Source: Enterobacter cloacae
GTDB lineage: Bacteria; Pseudomonadota; Gammaproteobacteria; Enterobacterales; Enterobacteriaceae
Assembly (NCBI GenBank): GCA_014169315.1
Contig: AP022133.1
Span: 3,596,001-3,660,000, forward strand
Direction of reading: 5' to 3'
Length of the DNA stretch: 64,000 nt
The notes beneath the pieces were generated by a model that made no database searches, was not told the DNA's origin, and saw only the letters and a list, made by a program, of their open reading frames with translations. The position numbers and the translations under genes are program-made. Shown in pieces: positions 54,888 through 64,000 of the stretch (position 1 is the first letter of the stretch; each line of letters begins with the position of its first letter).

Positions 54888-55985
54888 TCAGCCGCTGAAT
54901 ACGTTGCCACCGCCAGCGGTTGTCTTCAGCACCCATACACGTCCGTAATGGTTATACCAGCCTGCACGGTGACCAGCATCCGGGCCAATACCCTGATAAA
55001 TATCGAAGTGCTGGCCTTTGATTGCGCCGCCCACATCCAGTGCCACCATCAGGCGTAACTCGTACTGGCCGTTGAATTTGCCGTTATGATCCAGCAACGG
55101 AACTTCCGCAAGTAACGTAGTGCCCGCCGGAATAATCGAACGATCCGACGCCACCGACGCACGGCCAATCAGCGGTACGGCACTTGCCCCTTTTACCGGC
55201 GCAAAGTTCTGTGGTTTGAAGAAGACAAACGACGGGTTTTGCTCCAGCAGCTCTCGCACCTCGGCTTCACTGTGTTTTTCACCCCATTCGCGGATCGCCT
55301 GCATCGACATATCTTCTTTCTTCACTTCACCTCTGTCGATAAGCACCTTACCAATACTGCGGTAGGCATGACCGTTTTTACCGGAATAGCTGAAGAAGTT
55401 AAGCGGTGTACCGTCACCAAAATCGATGTAGCCACTGCCCTGAACATCCATGATGAAGTTATCCATCAGCGAGTTGCTGTAGGCCAGAACGTAATTTTCG
55501 CTAAGCGCCCCCGAGTAGATATCGGCACGAGACGGCAGGCGGCCGCGTTTTGGCGGCATACGGTAAATCGGGTACTGGAACTCACCCTGACGGGAGTGTC
55601 GTGCCTGAATCACGGGGGTGTAATAGCCGGTAAACTGGACGTTGCCATAGTTATCAGCCCCTTCCATCTGCCAGGCATCAATACCAAACTGGCGCATATT
55701 ACGCGTATCGCCCCCCGCGCGCAGCCACTCCTGTACCGCGCTGTAAACATTATTCTGCGAGCCATACAGACGCGGTGACGCATTGCGGATCTGGTAGACC
55801 TGCTCGGAGAAATCTCCGGCGTTGATCGGCGCGCCGACGGCATCAGGTTGGTTAACTAAAGAGAAAGGCTGGGATAACTTCCCGTCTTTATACTGTTGAC
55901 CGCGATCGGTCGGTTTGGAAGAACAGGCCGCCAGAATGGCTACCATTGCGCCCGTCATCAGATACTTCGCCCAACATCCTTTCAT
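54888..55985 (-). CDS. mltA: Membrane-bound lytic murein transglycosylase A
   Basis: This 365-residue outer-membrane lipoprotein cleaves peptidoglycan to 1,6-anhydromuropeptides. The signal peptide ends in LAAC with Cys21 as the lipid site. The catalytic Asp of the MltA double-psi barrel should lie in the C-terminal MVALDVGGAIKGQHFDIYQG segment (DVGGAIKG). It matches E. coli MltA in length and ends in NVFSG. Confidence 0.97.
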   Translation of the reverse strand: MKGCWAKYLMTGAMVAILAACSSKPTDRGQQYKDGKLSQPFSLVNQPDAVGAPINAGDFSEQVYQIRNASPRLYGSQNNVYSAVQEWLRAGGDTRNMRQFGIDAWQMEGADNYGNVQFTGYYTPVIQARHSRQGEFQYPIYRMPPKRGRLPSRADIYSGALSENYVLAYSNSLMDNFIMDVQGSGYIDFGDGTPLNFFSYSGKNGHAYRSIGKVLIDRGEVKKEDMSMQAIREWGEKHSEAEVRELLEQNPSFVFFKPQNFAPVKGASAVPLIGRASVASDRSIIPAGTTLLAEVPLLDHNGKFNGQYELRLMVALDVGGAIKGQHFDIYQGIGPDAGHRAGWYNHYGRVWVLKTTAGGGNVFSG

Positions 55986-56153
55986 TATATCTCGTCTTTA
56001 AGTTGCCCATTTCCGCGTGATGAAGATAACAAACCCCCCGTTCTAAAGGAATGGAATCACATGCCCTTTGGCAAATTTTGCGCAAAAAATAGTCCACACG
56101 TATCGATGTCGTTCAATTTACATACAAAGTTAATGAATTATGTAAAAAAGGGG

Positions 56154-56181
56154 TTGCATCACAAACCTAACCGAGTATAGT
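56154..56181 (+). promoter_or_regulatory. Promoter of the initiator tRNA operon
   Basis: TTGCAT (56154-56159), a 16-base spacer and TATAGT (56176-56181), with a GCGC discriminator just after, the pattern of stringently controlled stable-RNA promoters. Confidence 0.75.
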
Positions 56182-56194
56182 GCGCATCCACGGA

Positions 56195-56271
<77 letters not shown>

Positions 56272-56305
56272 ATTAAAATTTGATGAAGTACAAGCAGTAC
56301 GGTGA

Positions 56306-56382
<77 letters not shown>

Positions 56383-56425
56383 ATCAAATTTGAAGAAGAA
56401 GTTTCTGCAAAAGCAGAAAGACGGA

Positions 56426-56502
<77 letters not shown>

Positions 56503-56520
56503 ACACTTCTTAAAACAATA

Positions 56521-56543
56521 AACACCCTCAAGGGTGTTTTTTT
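56521..56543 (+). terminator. Terminator of the tRNA operon
   Basis: AACACCCT and AGGGTGTT separated by two bases, with a run of seven T, 18 bases after the last tRNA. Confidence 0.9.
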
Positions 56544-56564
56544 GTATCTGCAGTTTGTGGATCT

Positions 56565-56583
56565 GCCGGGCATTCCACCCGGC
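56565..56583. repeat. Short GCCGGG/CCCGGC hairpin after amiC
   Basis: GCCGGG-cattcca-CCCGGC lies 8 bases after the amiC stop, a possible end structure or REP half. No U-run is present. Confidence 0.5.
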
Positions 56584-56590
56584 CAGGAAA

Positions 56591-57844
56591 CTACCCGCGT
56601 CGCGCCAGCGTTGCCCCATCTGAGAAATACGCCCGTATCCCTGCCAGTATTGACTCTGCCACTTCCTGCTGGAATGTCGCGGTCTTGAGCTTACGCTCCT
56701 CTTCCACGTTACTGATAAATGCAGTCTCGACCAGAATGGACGGAATATCCGGGGCTTTGAGCACCGCAAACCCGGCCTGCTCGACGCTGTTTTTGTGCAG
56801 CTTATTAATATTGCCAAGCTTACCCAGTACCGCCTTACCAAACTTCAGGCTGTCGTTGATGGTCAGCGACTGAACCATATCAAACATGGTGTGATCAACA
56901 TAGCGGTCACCACTTTTGCCCACGCCACCTATCAAATCCGAGGCGTTCTGCGTATCCGCCAGGTATCTCGCTGCGGTACTGGTCGCCCCTTTTGTGGAGA
57001 GCGCAAACACCGAGGAGCCGCTTGGCTGACGGCTGGTAAACGCATCTGCGTGGATAGAGACGAACAGATCCGCACGCTGCTTTTGTGCTTTCGCCACGCG
57101 AACCTTCAGCGGAATAAAGATATCTTCATTGCGCGTCATATAGGCCCGCATGTTGCCTTCTTTCTCAATTAACGCCTTCAGACGACGCGCAATTTGCAGT
57201 ACTACGTCTTTTTCCCGGGTACGATATTTGCCGATCGCTCCGGAGTCTTCGCCTCCGTGTCCAGGATCAAGCATGATCACAATGGGGCGATCGCGCCCTG
57301 CTTTGCCCGGCTTCGGGCCGCTTTGTGCTGGCGGAACCTGACTCTCAAGATCGCCTTTGTTGTAGTCTTCCAGCAATGCGAGGAGCGGATCCTGAATATC
57401 CGTTGCATTCGCCGGGTAGAGATCCATCACCAGCCGCTCTTTAAACGCCGCGACAGGCGCAAGTGCAAACAGCTGCGGTTTCACATTCTGCTTCAGCTCA
57501 AACACCATCCGCACCGTTTGCGGATCAAACTGCCCAACGCGCGCTGATTTGATAAACGGATCATCACCACGGATCTGCGCCGCCATCCCTTTCAGGACGG
57601 AATTCAGGTTTACGCCTTCGAGATCCACCACGATCCGTTCCGGATTGCTGAGCGCAAACTGCTTATATTTCAGCACCCGATTAGATTCTACCGTTACGCG
57701 CGTATAGGTTGACGACGGCCAGACGCGCACCGCCACCACCTGACTTGTGGCAGCAAGACCTACCTGGCTGACGCTAAGCAACCACATCGCCCCTGCCCCT
57801 TTTAACAGGCGGCGACGGCTTATTGCTGAATTGGATCCCGACAT
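56591..57844 (-). CDS. amiC: N-acetylmuramoyl-L-alanine amidase AmiC
   Basis: This 417-residue periplasmic amidase splits septal peptidoglycan and is activated by NlpD, also encoded here. A Tat signal is visible ([16 protein letters not shown], twin Arg at 10-12), then an AMIN domain (about 35-130) that targets the septum. The zinc amidase_3 domain has [22 protein letters not shown] and [10 protein letters not shown]. The MSGSNSAIS start gives E. coli length. Confidence 0.97.
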   Translation of the reverse strand: MSGSNSAISRRRLLKGAGAMWLLSVSQVGLAATSQVVAVRVWPSSTYTRVTVESNRVLKYKQFALSNPERIVVDLEGVNLNSVLKGMAAQIRGDDPFIKSARVGQFDPQTVRMVFELKQNVKPQLFALAPVAAFKERLVMDLYPANATDIQDPLLALLEDYNKGDLESQVPPAQSGPKPGKAGRDRPIVIMLDPGHGGEDSGAIGKYRTREKDVVLQIARRLKALIEKEGNMRAYMTRNEDIFIPLKVRVAKAQKQRADLFVSIHADAFTSRQPSGSSVFALSTKGATSTAARYLADTQNASDLIGGVGKSGDRYVDHTMFDMVQSLTINDSLKFGKAVLGKLGNINKLHKNSVEQAGFAVLKAPDIPSILVETAFISNVEEERKLKTATFQQEVAESILAGIRAYFSDGATLARRG

Positions 57845-58020
57845 GCTTCTCCCGAGCAAGAAATCTTATAAATACACAAAACGCCCAAATTGACCGAAAA
57901 CTTTAACGAATGGCGCATAAACTGTCATCTATAAAAGGGTAAACATTCATACGTTAACGCACGCTTTACTTATAAATTTCTGTGCTTCGCCGAAAATTTA
58001 GACTTGCACACACGAACACA

Positions 58021-58059
58021 ATCGAATAAAAATACACAAATTACGAATAAACATTCACT
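58021..58059. promoter_or_regulatory. Tandem ARG boxes upstream of argA
   Basis: Two 18-bp units (58021-58038 and 58042-58059), 3 bp apart as usual for ArgR, each match wNTGAATwwwwATTCANw: CGAAT-AAAA-ATACA and CGAAT-AAAC-ATTCA. They end 12 bases before the argA start codon, over the likely promoter and leader, so arginine should repress argA. Confidence 0.82.
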
Positions 58060-58071
58060 AAGGGTTGTCTC

Positions 58072-59403
58072 ATGGTAAAGGAACGTAGAACCGAGCTGGT
58101 TCAGGGATTTCGCCATTCTGTTCCCTATATCAATGCCCATCGGGGAAAAACGTTTGTCATCATGCTCGGTGGCGAAGCGATAGAACATGAAAACTTTTCC
58201 AGCATTGTCAATGACATCGGCCTGCTGCACAGCCTCGGCATCCGGTTGGTTGTGGTGTATGGTGCTCGCCCGCAAATTGATGCCAACCTGGCGGCCCATC
58301 ACCATGAGCCGATTTACCATAAGCATACCCGCGTCACGGATACCAAAACCCTTGAGCTGGTGAAACAGGCTGCGGGTCTGCTGCAGCTGGATATTACTGC
58401 CCGCCTGTCGATGAGCCTGAACAATACACCGCTGCAGGGCGCACATATTAACGTTGTAAGCGGCAACTTCATCATCGCTCAGCCACTCGGTGTGGATGAT
58501 GGTGTGGACTATTGCCACAGCGGTCGCATTCGTCGTATCGATGAAGAGGCGATCCACCGTCAGCTGGACAGCGGAGCCATTGTCCTGATGGGGCCAGTGG
58601 CCGTTTCCGTAACGGGTGAAAGCTTCAACCTCACGTCAGAAGAGATCGCCACCCAGCTGGCTATCAAGCTAAAGGCCGAAAAAATGATTGGCTTCTGCTC
58701 TTCGCAAGGGGTCGTGAACGACGAAGGGGTGATTGTGCCGGAACTCTTCCCCAATGAAGCCCAGGCCCGCGTGGAAGAACTGGAGACAGAAGGTGATTAT
58801 CACTCAGGTACCGTCCGTTTTTTGCGTGGCGCAGTAAAAGCCTGTCGCAGCGGCGTGCGTCGTAGCCACCTGATTAGCTATCAGGAAGATGGCGCTCTGT
58901 TACAGGAACTGTTCTCCCGTGATGGTATCGGTACGCAGATCGTCATGGAGAGTGCCGAACAGATCCGCCGTGCCACCATCAACGATATCGGTGGCATTCT
59001 GGAGCTGATCCGCCCGCTGGAACAGCAAGGTATTCTGGTTCGCCGCTCCCGTGAACAGCTGGAAATGGAGATCGACAAATTTACCATCATCCAGCGCGAT
59101 AACCTGACTATTGCCTGTGCTGCGCTCTACCCATTCCCGGAAGAGAAGATTGGTGAAATGGCCTGCGTTGCCGTACACCCTGACTACCGCAGCTCTTCAC
59201 GCGGTGAAATGCTGCTGGAGCGAGTAGCAGCCCAGGCGCGCCAGATTGGCCTGAGTAAGCTGTTCGTGCTGACCACTCGCAGTATTCACTGGTTCCAGGA
59301 GCGCGGCTTCACGCCGGTGGATATTGATTCACTGCCGGAAAGTAAGAAAGAGATGTACAACTACCAGCGCCGCTCCAAAGTGCTGATGGCGGACCTGGGA
59401 TAA
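58072..59403 (+). CDS. argA: Amino-acid N-acetyltransferase (N-acetylglutamate synthase)
   Basis: This 443-residue enzyme starts arginine synthesis by acetylating glutamate. An amino-acid-kinase domain (about 1-280, containing the feedback arginine site) is joined to a GNAT domain (about 295-443; acetyl-CoA loop near [17 protein letters not shown]). Length equals E. coli ArgA. It is divergent from amiC. Confidence 0.98.
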   Translation: MVKERRTELVQGFRHSVPYINAHRGKTFVIMLGGEAIEHENFSSIVNDIGLLHSLGIRLVVVYGARPQIDANLAAHHHEPIYHKHTRVTDTKTLELVKQAAGLLQLDITARLSMSLNNTPLQGAHINVVSGNFIIAQPLGVDDGVDYCHSGRIRRIDEEAIHRQLDSGAIVLMGPVAVSVTGESFNLTSEEIATQLAIKLKAEKMIGFCSSQGVVNDEGVIVPELFPNEAQARVEELETEGDYHSGTVRFLRGAVKACRSGVRRSHLISYQEDGALLQELFSRDGIGTQIVMESAEQIRRATINDIGGILELIRPLEQQGILVRRSREQLEMEIDKFTIIQRDNLTIACAALYPFPEEKIGEMACVAVHPDYRSSSRGEMLLERVAAQARQIGLSKLFVLTTRSIHWFQERGFTPVDIDSLPESKKEMYNYQRRSKVLMADLG

Positions 59404-59410
59404 TACGACG

Positions 59411-59430
59411 CCCTCACCGTCCGGTGAGGG
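59411..59430. terminator. Hairpin between converging argA and recD
   Basis: CCCTCACC-GTCC-GGTGAGGG is a perfect 8-bp stem 8 bases after argA; there is no U-run, so termination strength is uncertain. Confidence 0.55.
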
Positions 59431-59437
59431 TCTACCC

Positions 59438-61258
59438 TTAAACCGCTTCGAATATCGCGCTTAAGCCGCTTCGGCGCTCCGTCCGGGTGGCAATCGCCTG
59501 TACCAGCACGCGTTCATCGGTATACAACGATAACCGCTGGCGTGCGCGGGTTATGGCGGTATAAATCAGCTCACGCGTGATCACCGGCGAGAGCTGGGTC
59601 GGCAGGATCAGCGCCGCGTGGTTGAATTCAGAGCCCTGAGATTTGTGTACCGTCATCGCCCATGCTGTTTCATGCTCAGGCAGGCGGCTTGGCTGAACGG
59701 ATTTCACGCTGCCATCCGGCATCAGGAACCAGGCGCGCAGCCCCTGTCCACGGTCAAGCGCAATCCCGATATCCCCGTTAAACAACCCCAGCGCACTGTC
59801 GTTGCGGGAAATCATCACTGGCCGCCCTTCATACCAGCGAGAGTGTGGCACCCGGGTGATTTTACGTTTCTGCGTAAGCAGCTGCTCCAGCCTGTCGTTC
59901 AGGCCGCTTACGCCAAACGGTCCTTCCCTTAGCGCGCACAGAAGCTGGTATTCACCAAATGCGGCAATAACCTGCTCAGGTGTATTGTGCTTTTGGACAC
60001 ACGTCAGGAAATGCTGATACCCCTGCAGGGCATCATCCAGCATCGCCTGATACTCTTCCCCGGTTTGCAGCGATTTTTTCTCGATATCGGTGAAGGTGCC
60101 GTCAAACACCGCACGCGTGGCATGGCGATCGCCGCGGTTTACCGCCGCCGCCAGTTGACCAATCCCGGAGTCACTCCCGAAGCGGTAGCTTTTTTGTAGC
60201 AGGCACAGGCTGTCACGCAGCGCGCCAGCCTGCGGGCTGCGCTCGCCTTCCAGCACGCATCCTGTTAACCGCGATAACTCTTTTGCCCGCTCAGCGGTAT
60301 AACCCTGGCTTGCGTAAGTGCAGATATCCCCCAGCACCGCACCGGCCTCTACGGAGGCAAGCTGGTCGCGGTCGCCGAGGAAAATGACACGAGCGTGAGG
60401 TGGCAGGGCGTCAATCAATCGCGACATCATTGTCAGGTCGATCATTGAGGCTTCATCCACCACCAGCACATCCAGATGCAGCGGGTTTCCGGCATGGTAA
60501 CGCAGGCGCTGGCTACCGGGCTGCGCGCCGAGCAACCGATGTAACGTGCTGGCTTCACCAGGGAAAAGCGCCAGCTGAGCCTCAGTGAGAGGCAGTTTTT
60601 GCAGCGCACCACCTAATGACTCCGTCAGACGAGCTGCGGCTTTTCCGGTCGGTGCGGCCAGACGAATACGACACTTTTGCTCACCAGATAGCTGAATCAG
60701 CGCGGCGAGCAGTTTTGCCACAGTGGTCGTTTTACCCGTCCCCGGGCCGCCAGAAATCACCGAGATCCGCCGCGTTAATGCCACGGCAGCCGCCACTTTC
60801 TGCCAGTCAGTGGCTTCCTGCGAAGTAAACAGAGTATCCAGCGTTTGCCGGAGATGCGCCTCATCACAAGGAAGTGGAGCATTGCTCTCGCTGAAGAAGC
60901 GGGCAACCGTCAGTTCATATTGCCACATCCGGTTAAGGTATAAACGCTCATCAATCAGGACGAGCGGCGTCTGGGTATCTCCCCTGCTCACGGCAGGTGA
61001 ACTCAGCAATACCGCCTGCCAGTCCAGCGTATTACCGAGCAGGGCGAAGCAGGATTGCAGCGCCGGAGGCGTTTTTTCATCAATGTCCAGACGCGAAAGC
61101 GGCAGGCAAACGTGCCCCTCACCCGCGTCTTTACTGAGGATTGCGGCTGCGAGCATCACGGCAGGCTGCGCGCCTGCAACCATCATGGCGAACTGCGCGT
61201 CAAGAGGACGCAGTAATCGTTGCTCTACTGCTTCCAGCAATAATTCCGGCATCGTCAT
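59438..61258 (-). CDS. recD: Exodeoxyribonuclease V subunit alpha RecD
   Basis: This 606-residue SF1B helicase is the fast 5'-3' motor of RecBCD. Walker A is [12 protein letters not shown] (about residue 168), motif II VVDEASM, and motif [12 protein letters not shown]. It is two residues shorter than E. coli RecD and differs mainly in the N-terminal and middle linkers. The ATG at 61258 overlaps the recB stop as ATGA. Confidence 0.97.
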   Translation of the reverse strand: MTMPELLLEAVEQRLLRPLDAQFAMMVAGAQPAVMLAAAILSKDAGEGHVCLPLSRLDIDEKTPPALQSCFALLGNTLDWQAVLLSSPAVSRGDTQTPLVLIDERLYLNRMWQYELTVARFFSESNAPLPCDEAHLRQTLDTLFTSQEATDWQKVAAAVALTRRISVISGGPGTGKTTTVAKLLAALIQLSGEQKCRIRLAAPTGKAAARLTESLGGALQKLPLTEAQLALFPGEASTLHRLLGAQPGSQRLRYHAGNPLHLDVLVVDEASMIDLTMMSRLIDALPPHARVIFLGDRDQLASVEAGAVLGDICTYASQGYTAERAKELSRLTGCVLEGERSPQAGALRDSLCLLQKSYRFGSDSGIGQLAAAVNRGDRHATRAVFDGTFTDIEKKSLQTGEEYQAMLDDALQGYQHFLTCVQKHNTPEQVIAAFGEYQLLCALREGPFGVSGLNDRLEQLLTQKRKITRVPHSRWYEGRPVMISRNDSALGLFNGDIGIALDRGQGLRAWFLMPDGSVKSVQPSRLPEHETAWAMTVHKSQGSEFNHAALILPTQLSPVITRELIYTAITRARQRLSLYTDERVLVQAIATRTERRSGLSAIFEAV

Positions 61259-64000
61259 GCCACCACCTCCGTGTTTGCCGAAAATACGCTATCCATCTTT
61301 TCAATCAATGCCACATCCGGACGCGTACGAAAAATACCCGAACCCGGATCAGCAGCATCTACCCCGCGCAGGAACAGGTAGATCACCCCACCAAAATGCG
61401 CTTCGTAGCGGTAATCGGCAATGCGATGGCGCAGGTAGCGATGCAGCGCCAGGGTGTATAACTGGTATTGCAGGTCGTAACGATGCATTTGCATGGCTGA
61501 TGCCATCGCCTGTTGGGTATAGGCCTCGCTGTTTTCACCAAGCCAGTTCGATTTGTAATCCAGCAGGTAGTAACGCCCTTCGTGGCGGAACACCAGGTCG
61601 ATAAACCCTTTCAGCATTCCCTGAACCTGGCGGAAATTGAGCGGCGGGCAACCCGCTGACAACGGATCGTGTTCGCGGATCAGCTCATCAAGCACATCGG
61701 CCTTAAGAGGACTGGCTATAGGAAGATAAAACTCCATCTCAACCTGCTTATTTTTGGCCGTCAGTTGGTTCAGAGAGAAGCCCTGCTCCGTGAGCGGTGC
61801 CTGCAAAATAGCCTTTACCCAGTCGGTAAGAACCGGTTGCCATTGCGCATCATAACCGCCACTTTGCAGCATCTTCAGCACCCACTCCTCAGAGAGAGGC
61901 TGGGTGAAATCCAGTTCTTCAAACAGGCTGTGCAAAAATGTTCCCGGCGACGCACCGCGCGGAAATTGATGGGGTGTCAGTGCCGGTTCATCAGGCACGC
62001 TACCGGTACCTGCGGCATCCACATCCAGTTTTGGCATCAGATCCTGCGCGATGCTCTGTCCGTGCTGTTGTAAACCGGAGTAGCTGGTGACGCGCCAGTC
62101 ATCAGCAATGGTTCGCACAATCTGCCGGGCGCTGAGCTCAGATCCACACTGCTCTGGCATCTGCCAGCGGCTATTATCTGGCGACGATGGAATTTGCAGG
62201 GCAATATGGTCGCCACAAAGCGATTCAATGCACAAACGCAGCCCTGCGGCATCTTTTGGCTCGCCTAGCTGGATAAGCCGCCCCAACGCACTCAAATGAA
62301 AATCGCTCTCCCCTGTTTTCTCGCCACGACGGCGGAACAACGGCGCAATACCCAGGCTGCAGTGCCAGACGGAGCGGGTCAGCGCCACATAGAGCAGGCG
62401 TAAATCTTCTGCCAGGCGTTCGGCTTCTGCCAGTTCGACGCTGGAGTCGGCTTGACTGAGATCGAGCACCGCTTCAAACGAATCACGATCGTGGTAAAAC
62501 GCCTGATCCTGTACGCGATAATTGGCGATGAACGGCAACCAGACCAGCGGATATTCCAGCCCTTTCGATTTGTGAATTGTGACGATTTGCACTAGGTGTT
62601 TATCGCTCTCCAGGCGCATCTGCTGGCTGGACGCGTTGCTGTTTGGATCGGCGATTTGCTGCGACAGCCAGCGCACCAGAGCGTGTTCACTCTCCAGCTG
62701 CGTACCCGCTTCCTGCAACAGTTCGCTGATATGCAAAATATCGGTAAGACGACGTTCACCACCTGCCGTCGCGAGCATATTTTCCGCGATGTGCCGCTGC
62801 GCTATCAGCTCGCGTAGCATCGCCATTACGCCACGTTTTTGCCAGCACTCCCTGTAGTGGACAAACTCTTCCACCACGGCATCCCAGGCGGTTTCATTGC
62901 TATTGAGCGCATCAATGTCACGCGCGTTCAACCCCAGCACAGAGCTGGCCAGCGCGCTACGAAGTGTACTTTCACGCTCAGGAGCCAGCACGGCCTGGAG
63001 CAGCCACAGCATCTCCTGGGCCTCCAGCGTTTCAAAGACGCTATCCCGGTTTGAGAGATAAACAGATGGGATGTTCAGCAACGTCAGTGCATCGCGGATC
63101 AGCGCAGCCTCCTGGCGGCTACGCACCAGCACCGTGATATCCGATGCTTTCACAGGAGTCGGGTCATCCCCTTTCCACAAAACCGCATCGCCACGTGCGC
63201 CAGCACTGAGCCAGTCGCGGATTTGCGCGGCACAGTGCTGCGCCATCGCATTTTGATAGTCAGCAACACCGAAACCTTCGCCATCCAGCAACCAGAAGTT
63301 CATCGCAGGCTGCACGACTCCATTGAATTCAAAGCGCAGGGCGGTATTTTTCGCGGCGGATTTCACGGGCTGAAAAGGAATCTCCCGGAACATAAATGCC
63401 ACATCCATACGGCTGAATAACGCATTGACGCTCTCAACCATACCCGGGGATGAGCGCCAGTTAGTGTCCAGCGTGTAGTGGGCATCAACTTCACTGCGGG
63501 CTTTCATATAGGTGAAAATATCGGCACCACGGAAGGCATAGATGGCCTGCTTAGGATCGCCAATCAGCAACAGTGCGGTGTCGGGCTGTTGCCGCCAGAT
63601 ACGGCGGAAAATACGGTACTGTTGGGGATCGGTGTCCTGAAATTCGTCAATCATCGCCACCGGGAAACGGGCACGGATAGCGGCGGCAAGCGCTTCGCCA
63701 TTTTCACTGCACAGCGCCGTATCCAGACGGCTCAGCATATCGTCAAAGCCCAGTTCTCCCCGGCGACGTTTCTCACGCGCTACAGCCTCGCGGATCTCCG
63801 TCATGGCGCGAGTGATCATCAGGTCGTTGAGGGTTAATGGCGCTGACAACAAGGCCTCGATGGCAACAAACAGAGGATGCTCCGGGACAACGCCATCGGT
63901 TTTGGTACGCTCAAGAAGAAAACGCTGAGAGAATTTTTCCAGTGCATCCGGGAGTTGATAGCCGCGCGTCTCCTCCTGCGCCCAGGCGCTGATCTTGTCG
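61255..64000 (-). CDS. recB: Exodeoxyribonuclease V subunit beta RecB (N-terminus outside window)
   Basis: About 914 C-terminal residues are present; the frame is open to the right edge, so the first roughly 265 codons (including Walker A) lie beyond it. Helicase motifs [45 protein letters not shown] and VALTRS are visible. The C-terminal nuclease has [20 protein letters not shown] and [10 protein letters not shown], carrying the His, Asp, Asp and Lys of the RecB active site. With RecC and RecD it degrades double-strand ends and loads RecA at Chi. Confidence 0.97.
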   Translation of the reverse strand, partial: DKISAWAQEETRGYQLPDALEKFSQRFLLERTKTDGVVPEHPLFVAIEALLSAPLTLNDLMITRAMTEIREAVAREKRRRGELGFDDMLSRLDTALCSENGEALAAAIRARFPVAMIDEFQDTDPQQYRIFRRIWRQQPDTALLLIGDPKQAIYAFRGADIFTYMKARSEVDAHYTLDTNWRSSPGMVESVNALFSRMDVAFMFREIPFQPVKSAAKNTALRFEFNGVVQPAMNFWLLDGEGFGVADYQNAMAQHCAAQIRDWLSAGARGDAVLWKGDDPTPVKASDITVLVRSRQEAALIRDALTLLNIPSVYLSNRDSVFETLEAQEMLWLLQAVLAPERESTLRSALASSVLGLNARDIDALNSNETAWDAVVEEFVHYRECWQKRGVMAMLRELIAQRHIAENMLATAGGERRLTDILHISELLQEAGTQLESEHALVRWLSQQIADPNSNASSQQMRLESDKHLVQIVTIHKSKGLEYPLVWLPFIANYRVQDQAFYHDRDSFEAVLDLSQADSSVELAEAERLAEDLRLLYVALTRSVWHCSLGIAPLFRRRGEKTGESDFHLSALGRLIQLGEPKDAAGLRLCIESLCGDHIALQIPSSPDNSRWQMPEQCGSELSARQIVRTIADDWRVTSYSGLQQHGQSIAQDLMPKLDVDAAGTGSVPDEPALTPHQFPRGASPGTFLHSLFEELDFTQPLSEEWVLKMLQSGGYDAQWQPVLTDWVKAILQAPLTEQGFSLNQLTAKNKQVEMEFYLPIASPLKADVLDELIREHDPLSAGCPPLNFRQVQGMLKGFIDLVFRHEGRYYLLDYKSNWLGENSEAYTQQAMASAMQMHRYDLQYQLYTLALHRYLRHRIADYRYEAHFGGVIYLFLRGVDAADPGSGIFRTRPDVALIEKMDSVFSANTEVVA

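Overview
The window is ordinary enterobacterial core chromosome, most like the Enterobacter/Leclercia/Lelliottia group. Gene order follows the E. coli ygbA-mutS to recB stretch almost gene for gene, and most proteins have E. coli family lengths. The usual E. coli accessory blocks are missing or replaced. The genus call is an inference from gene content and protein similarity known from memory.

Layout. 1-2135: end of an iron-siderophore ABC importer plus an MFS transporter. 2140-5565: ygbA, a LexA-box-preceded SymE-like gene and mutS. 5713-8286: a LysR/MFS/NTF2-like module in the variable mutS-rpoS interval. 8339-15050: the reversed rpoS-nlpD-pcm-surE-truD-ispF-ispD-ftsB-ygbE cluster. 15109-23766: sulfate assimilation (cysDNC, cysHIJ) flanking iap, without the CRISPR-Cas locus E. 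coli has between iap and cysH. 24069-26409: queD and queE, with a decayed IS4-family element between them inside their shared terminator. 26861-27970: an unusual SDR/thioester-reductase-like gene. 28027-35902: eno, pyrG, mazG, relA and rlmD, with no mazEF and with a MITE-like repeat that has rewritten the end of rlmD. 35960-41719: barA, a glycerate kinase, yqcA, truC and yqcC. 41778-42140: CsrB RNA. 42351-49391: syd, queF, ppnN, sdaC, sdaB and xni. 49486-55985: rlmM, ygdD, gcvA, GcvB RNA, csdA, csdE, tcdA and mltA. 56195-56502: three identical initiator tRNA genes. 56591-64000: amiC, argA, recD and partial recB.

How the genes connect. The BarA sensor kinase, a UvrY-type palindrome and CsrB lie within about 6.5 kb, giving signal input, operator and output RNA of the Csr circuit. 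RpoS and RelA add the general and stringent stress responses. The GcvA/GcvB pair links glycine status to amino-acid transport. CysDNC and CysHIJ form a complete sulfate-to-sulfide route after uptake. QueD, QueE and QueF supply three queuosine steps. MutS and RecBD cover mismatch and double-strand-break repair.

I found no convincing new multi-gene system. The most rewarding non-standard signals are the MITE-like repeat fused in frame to rlmD, the IS4-family element lodged in a terminator and later deleted across a microhomology, the SOS-type operator in front of the SymE-like gene, and the uncharacterised SDR gene behind AT-rich DNA.
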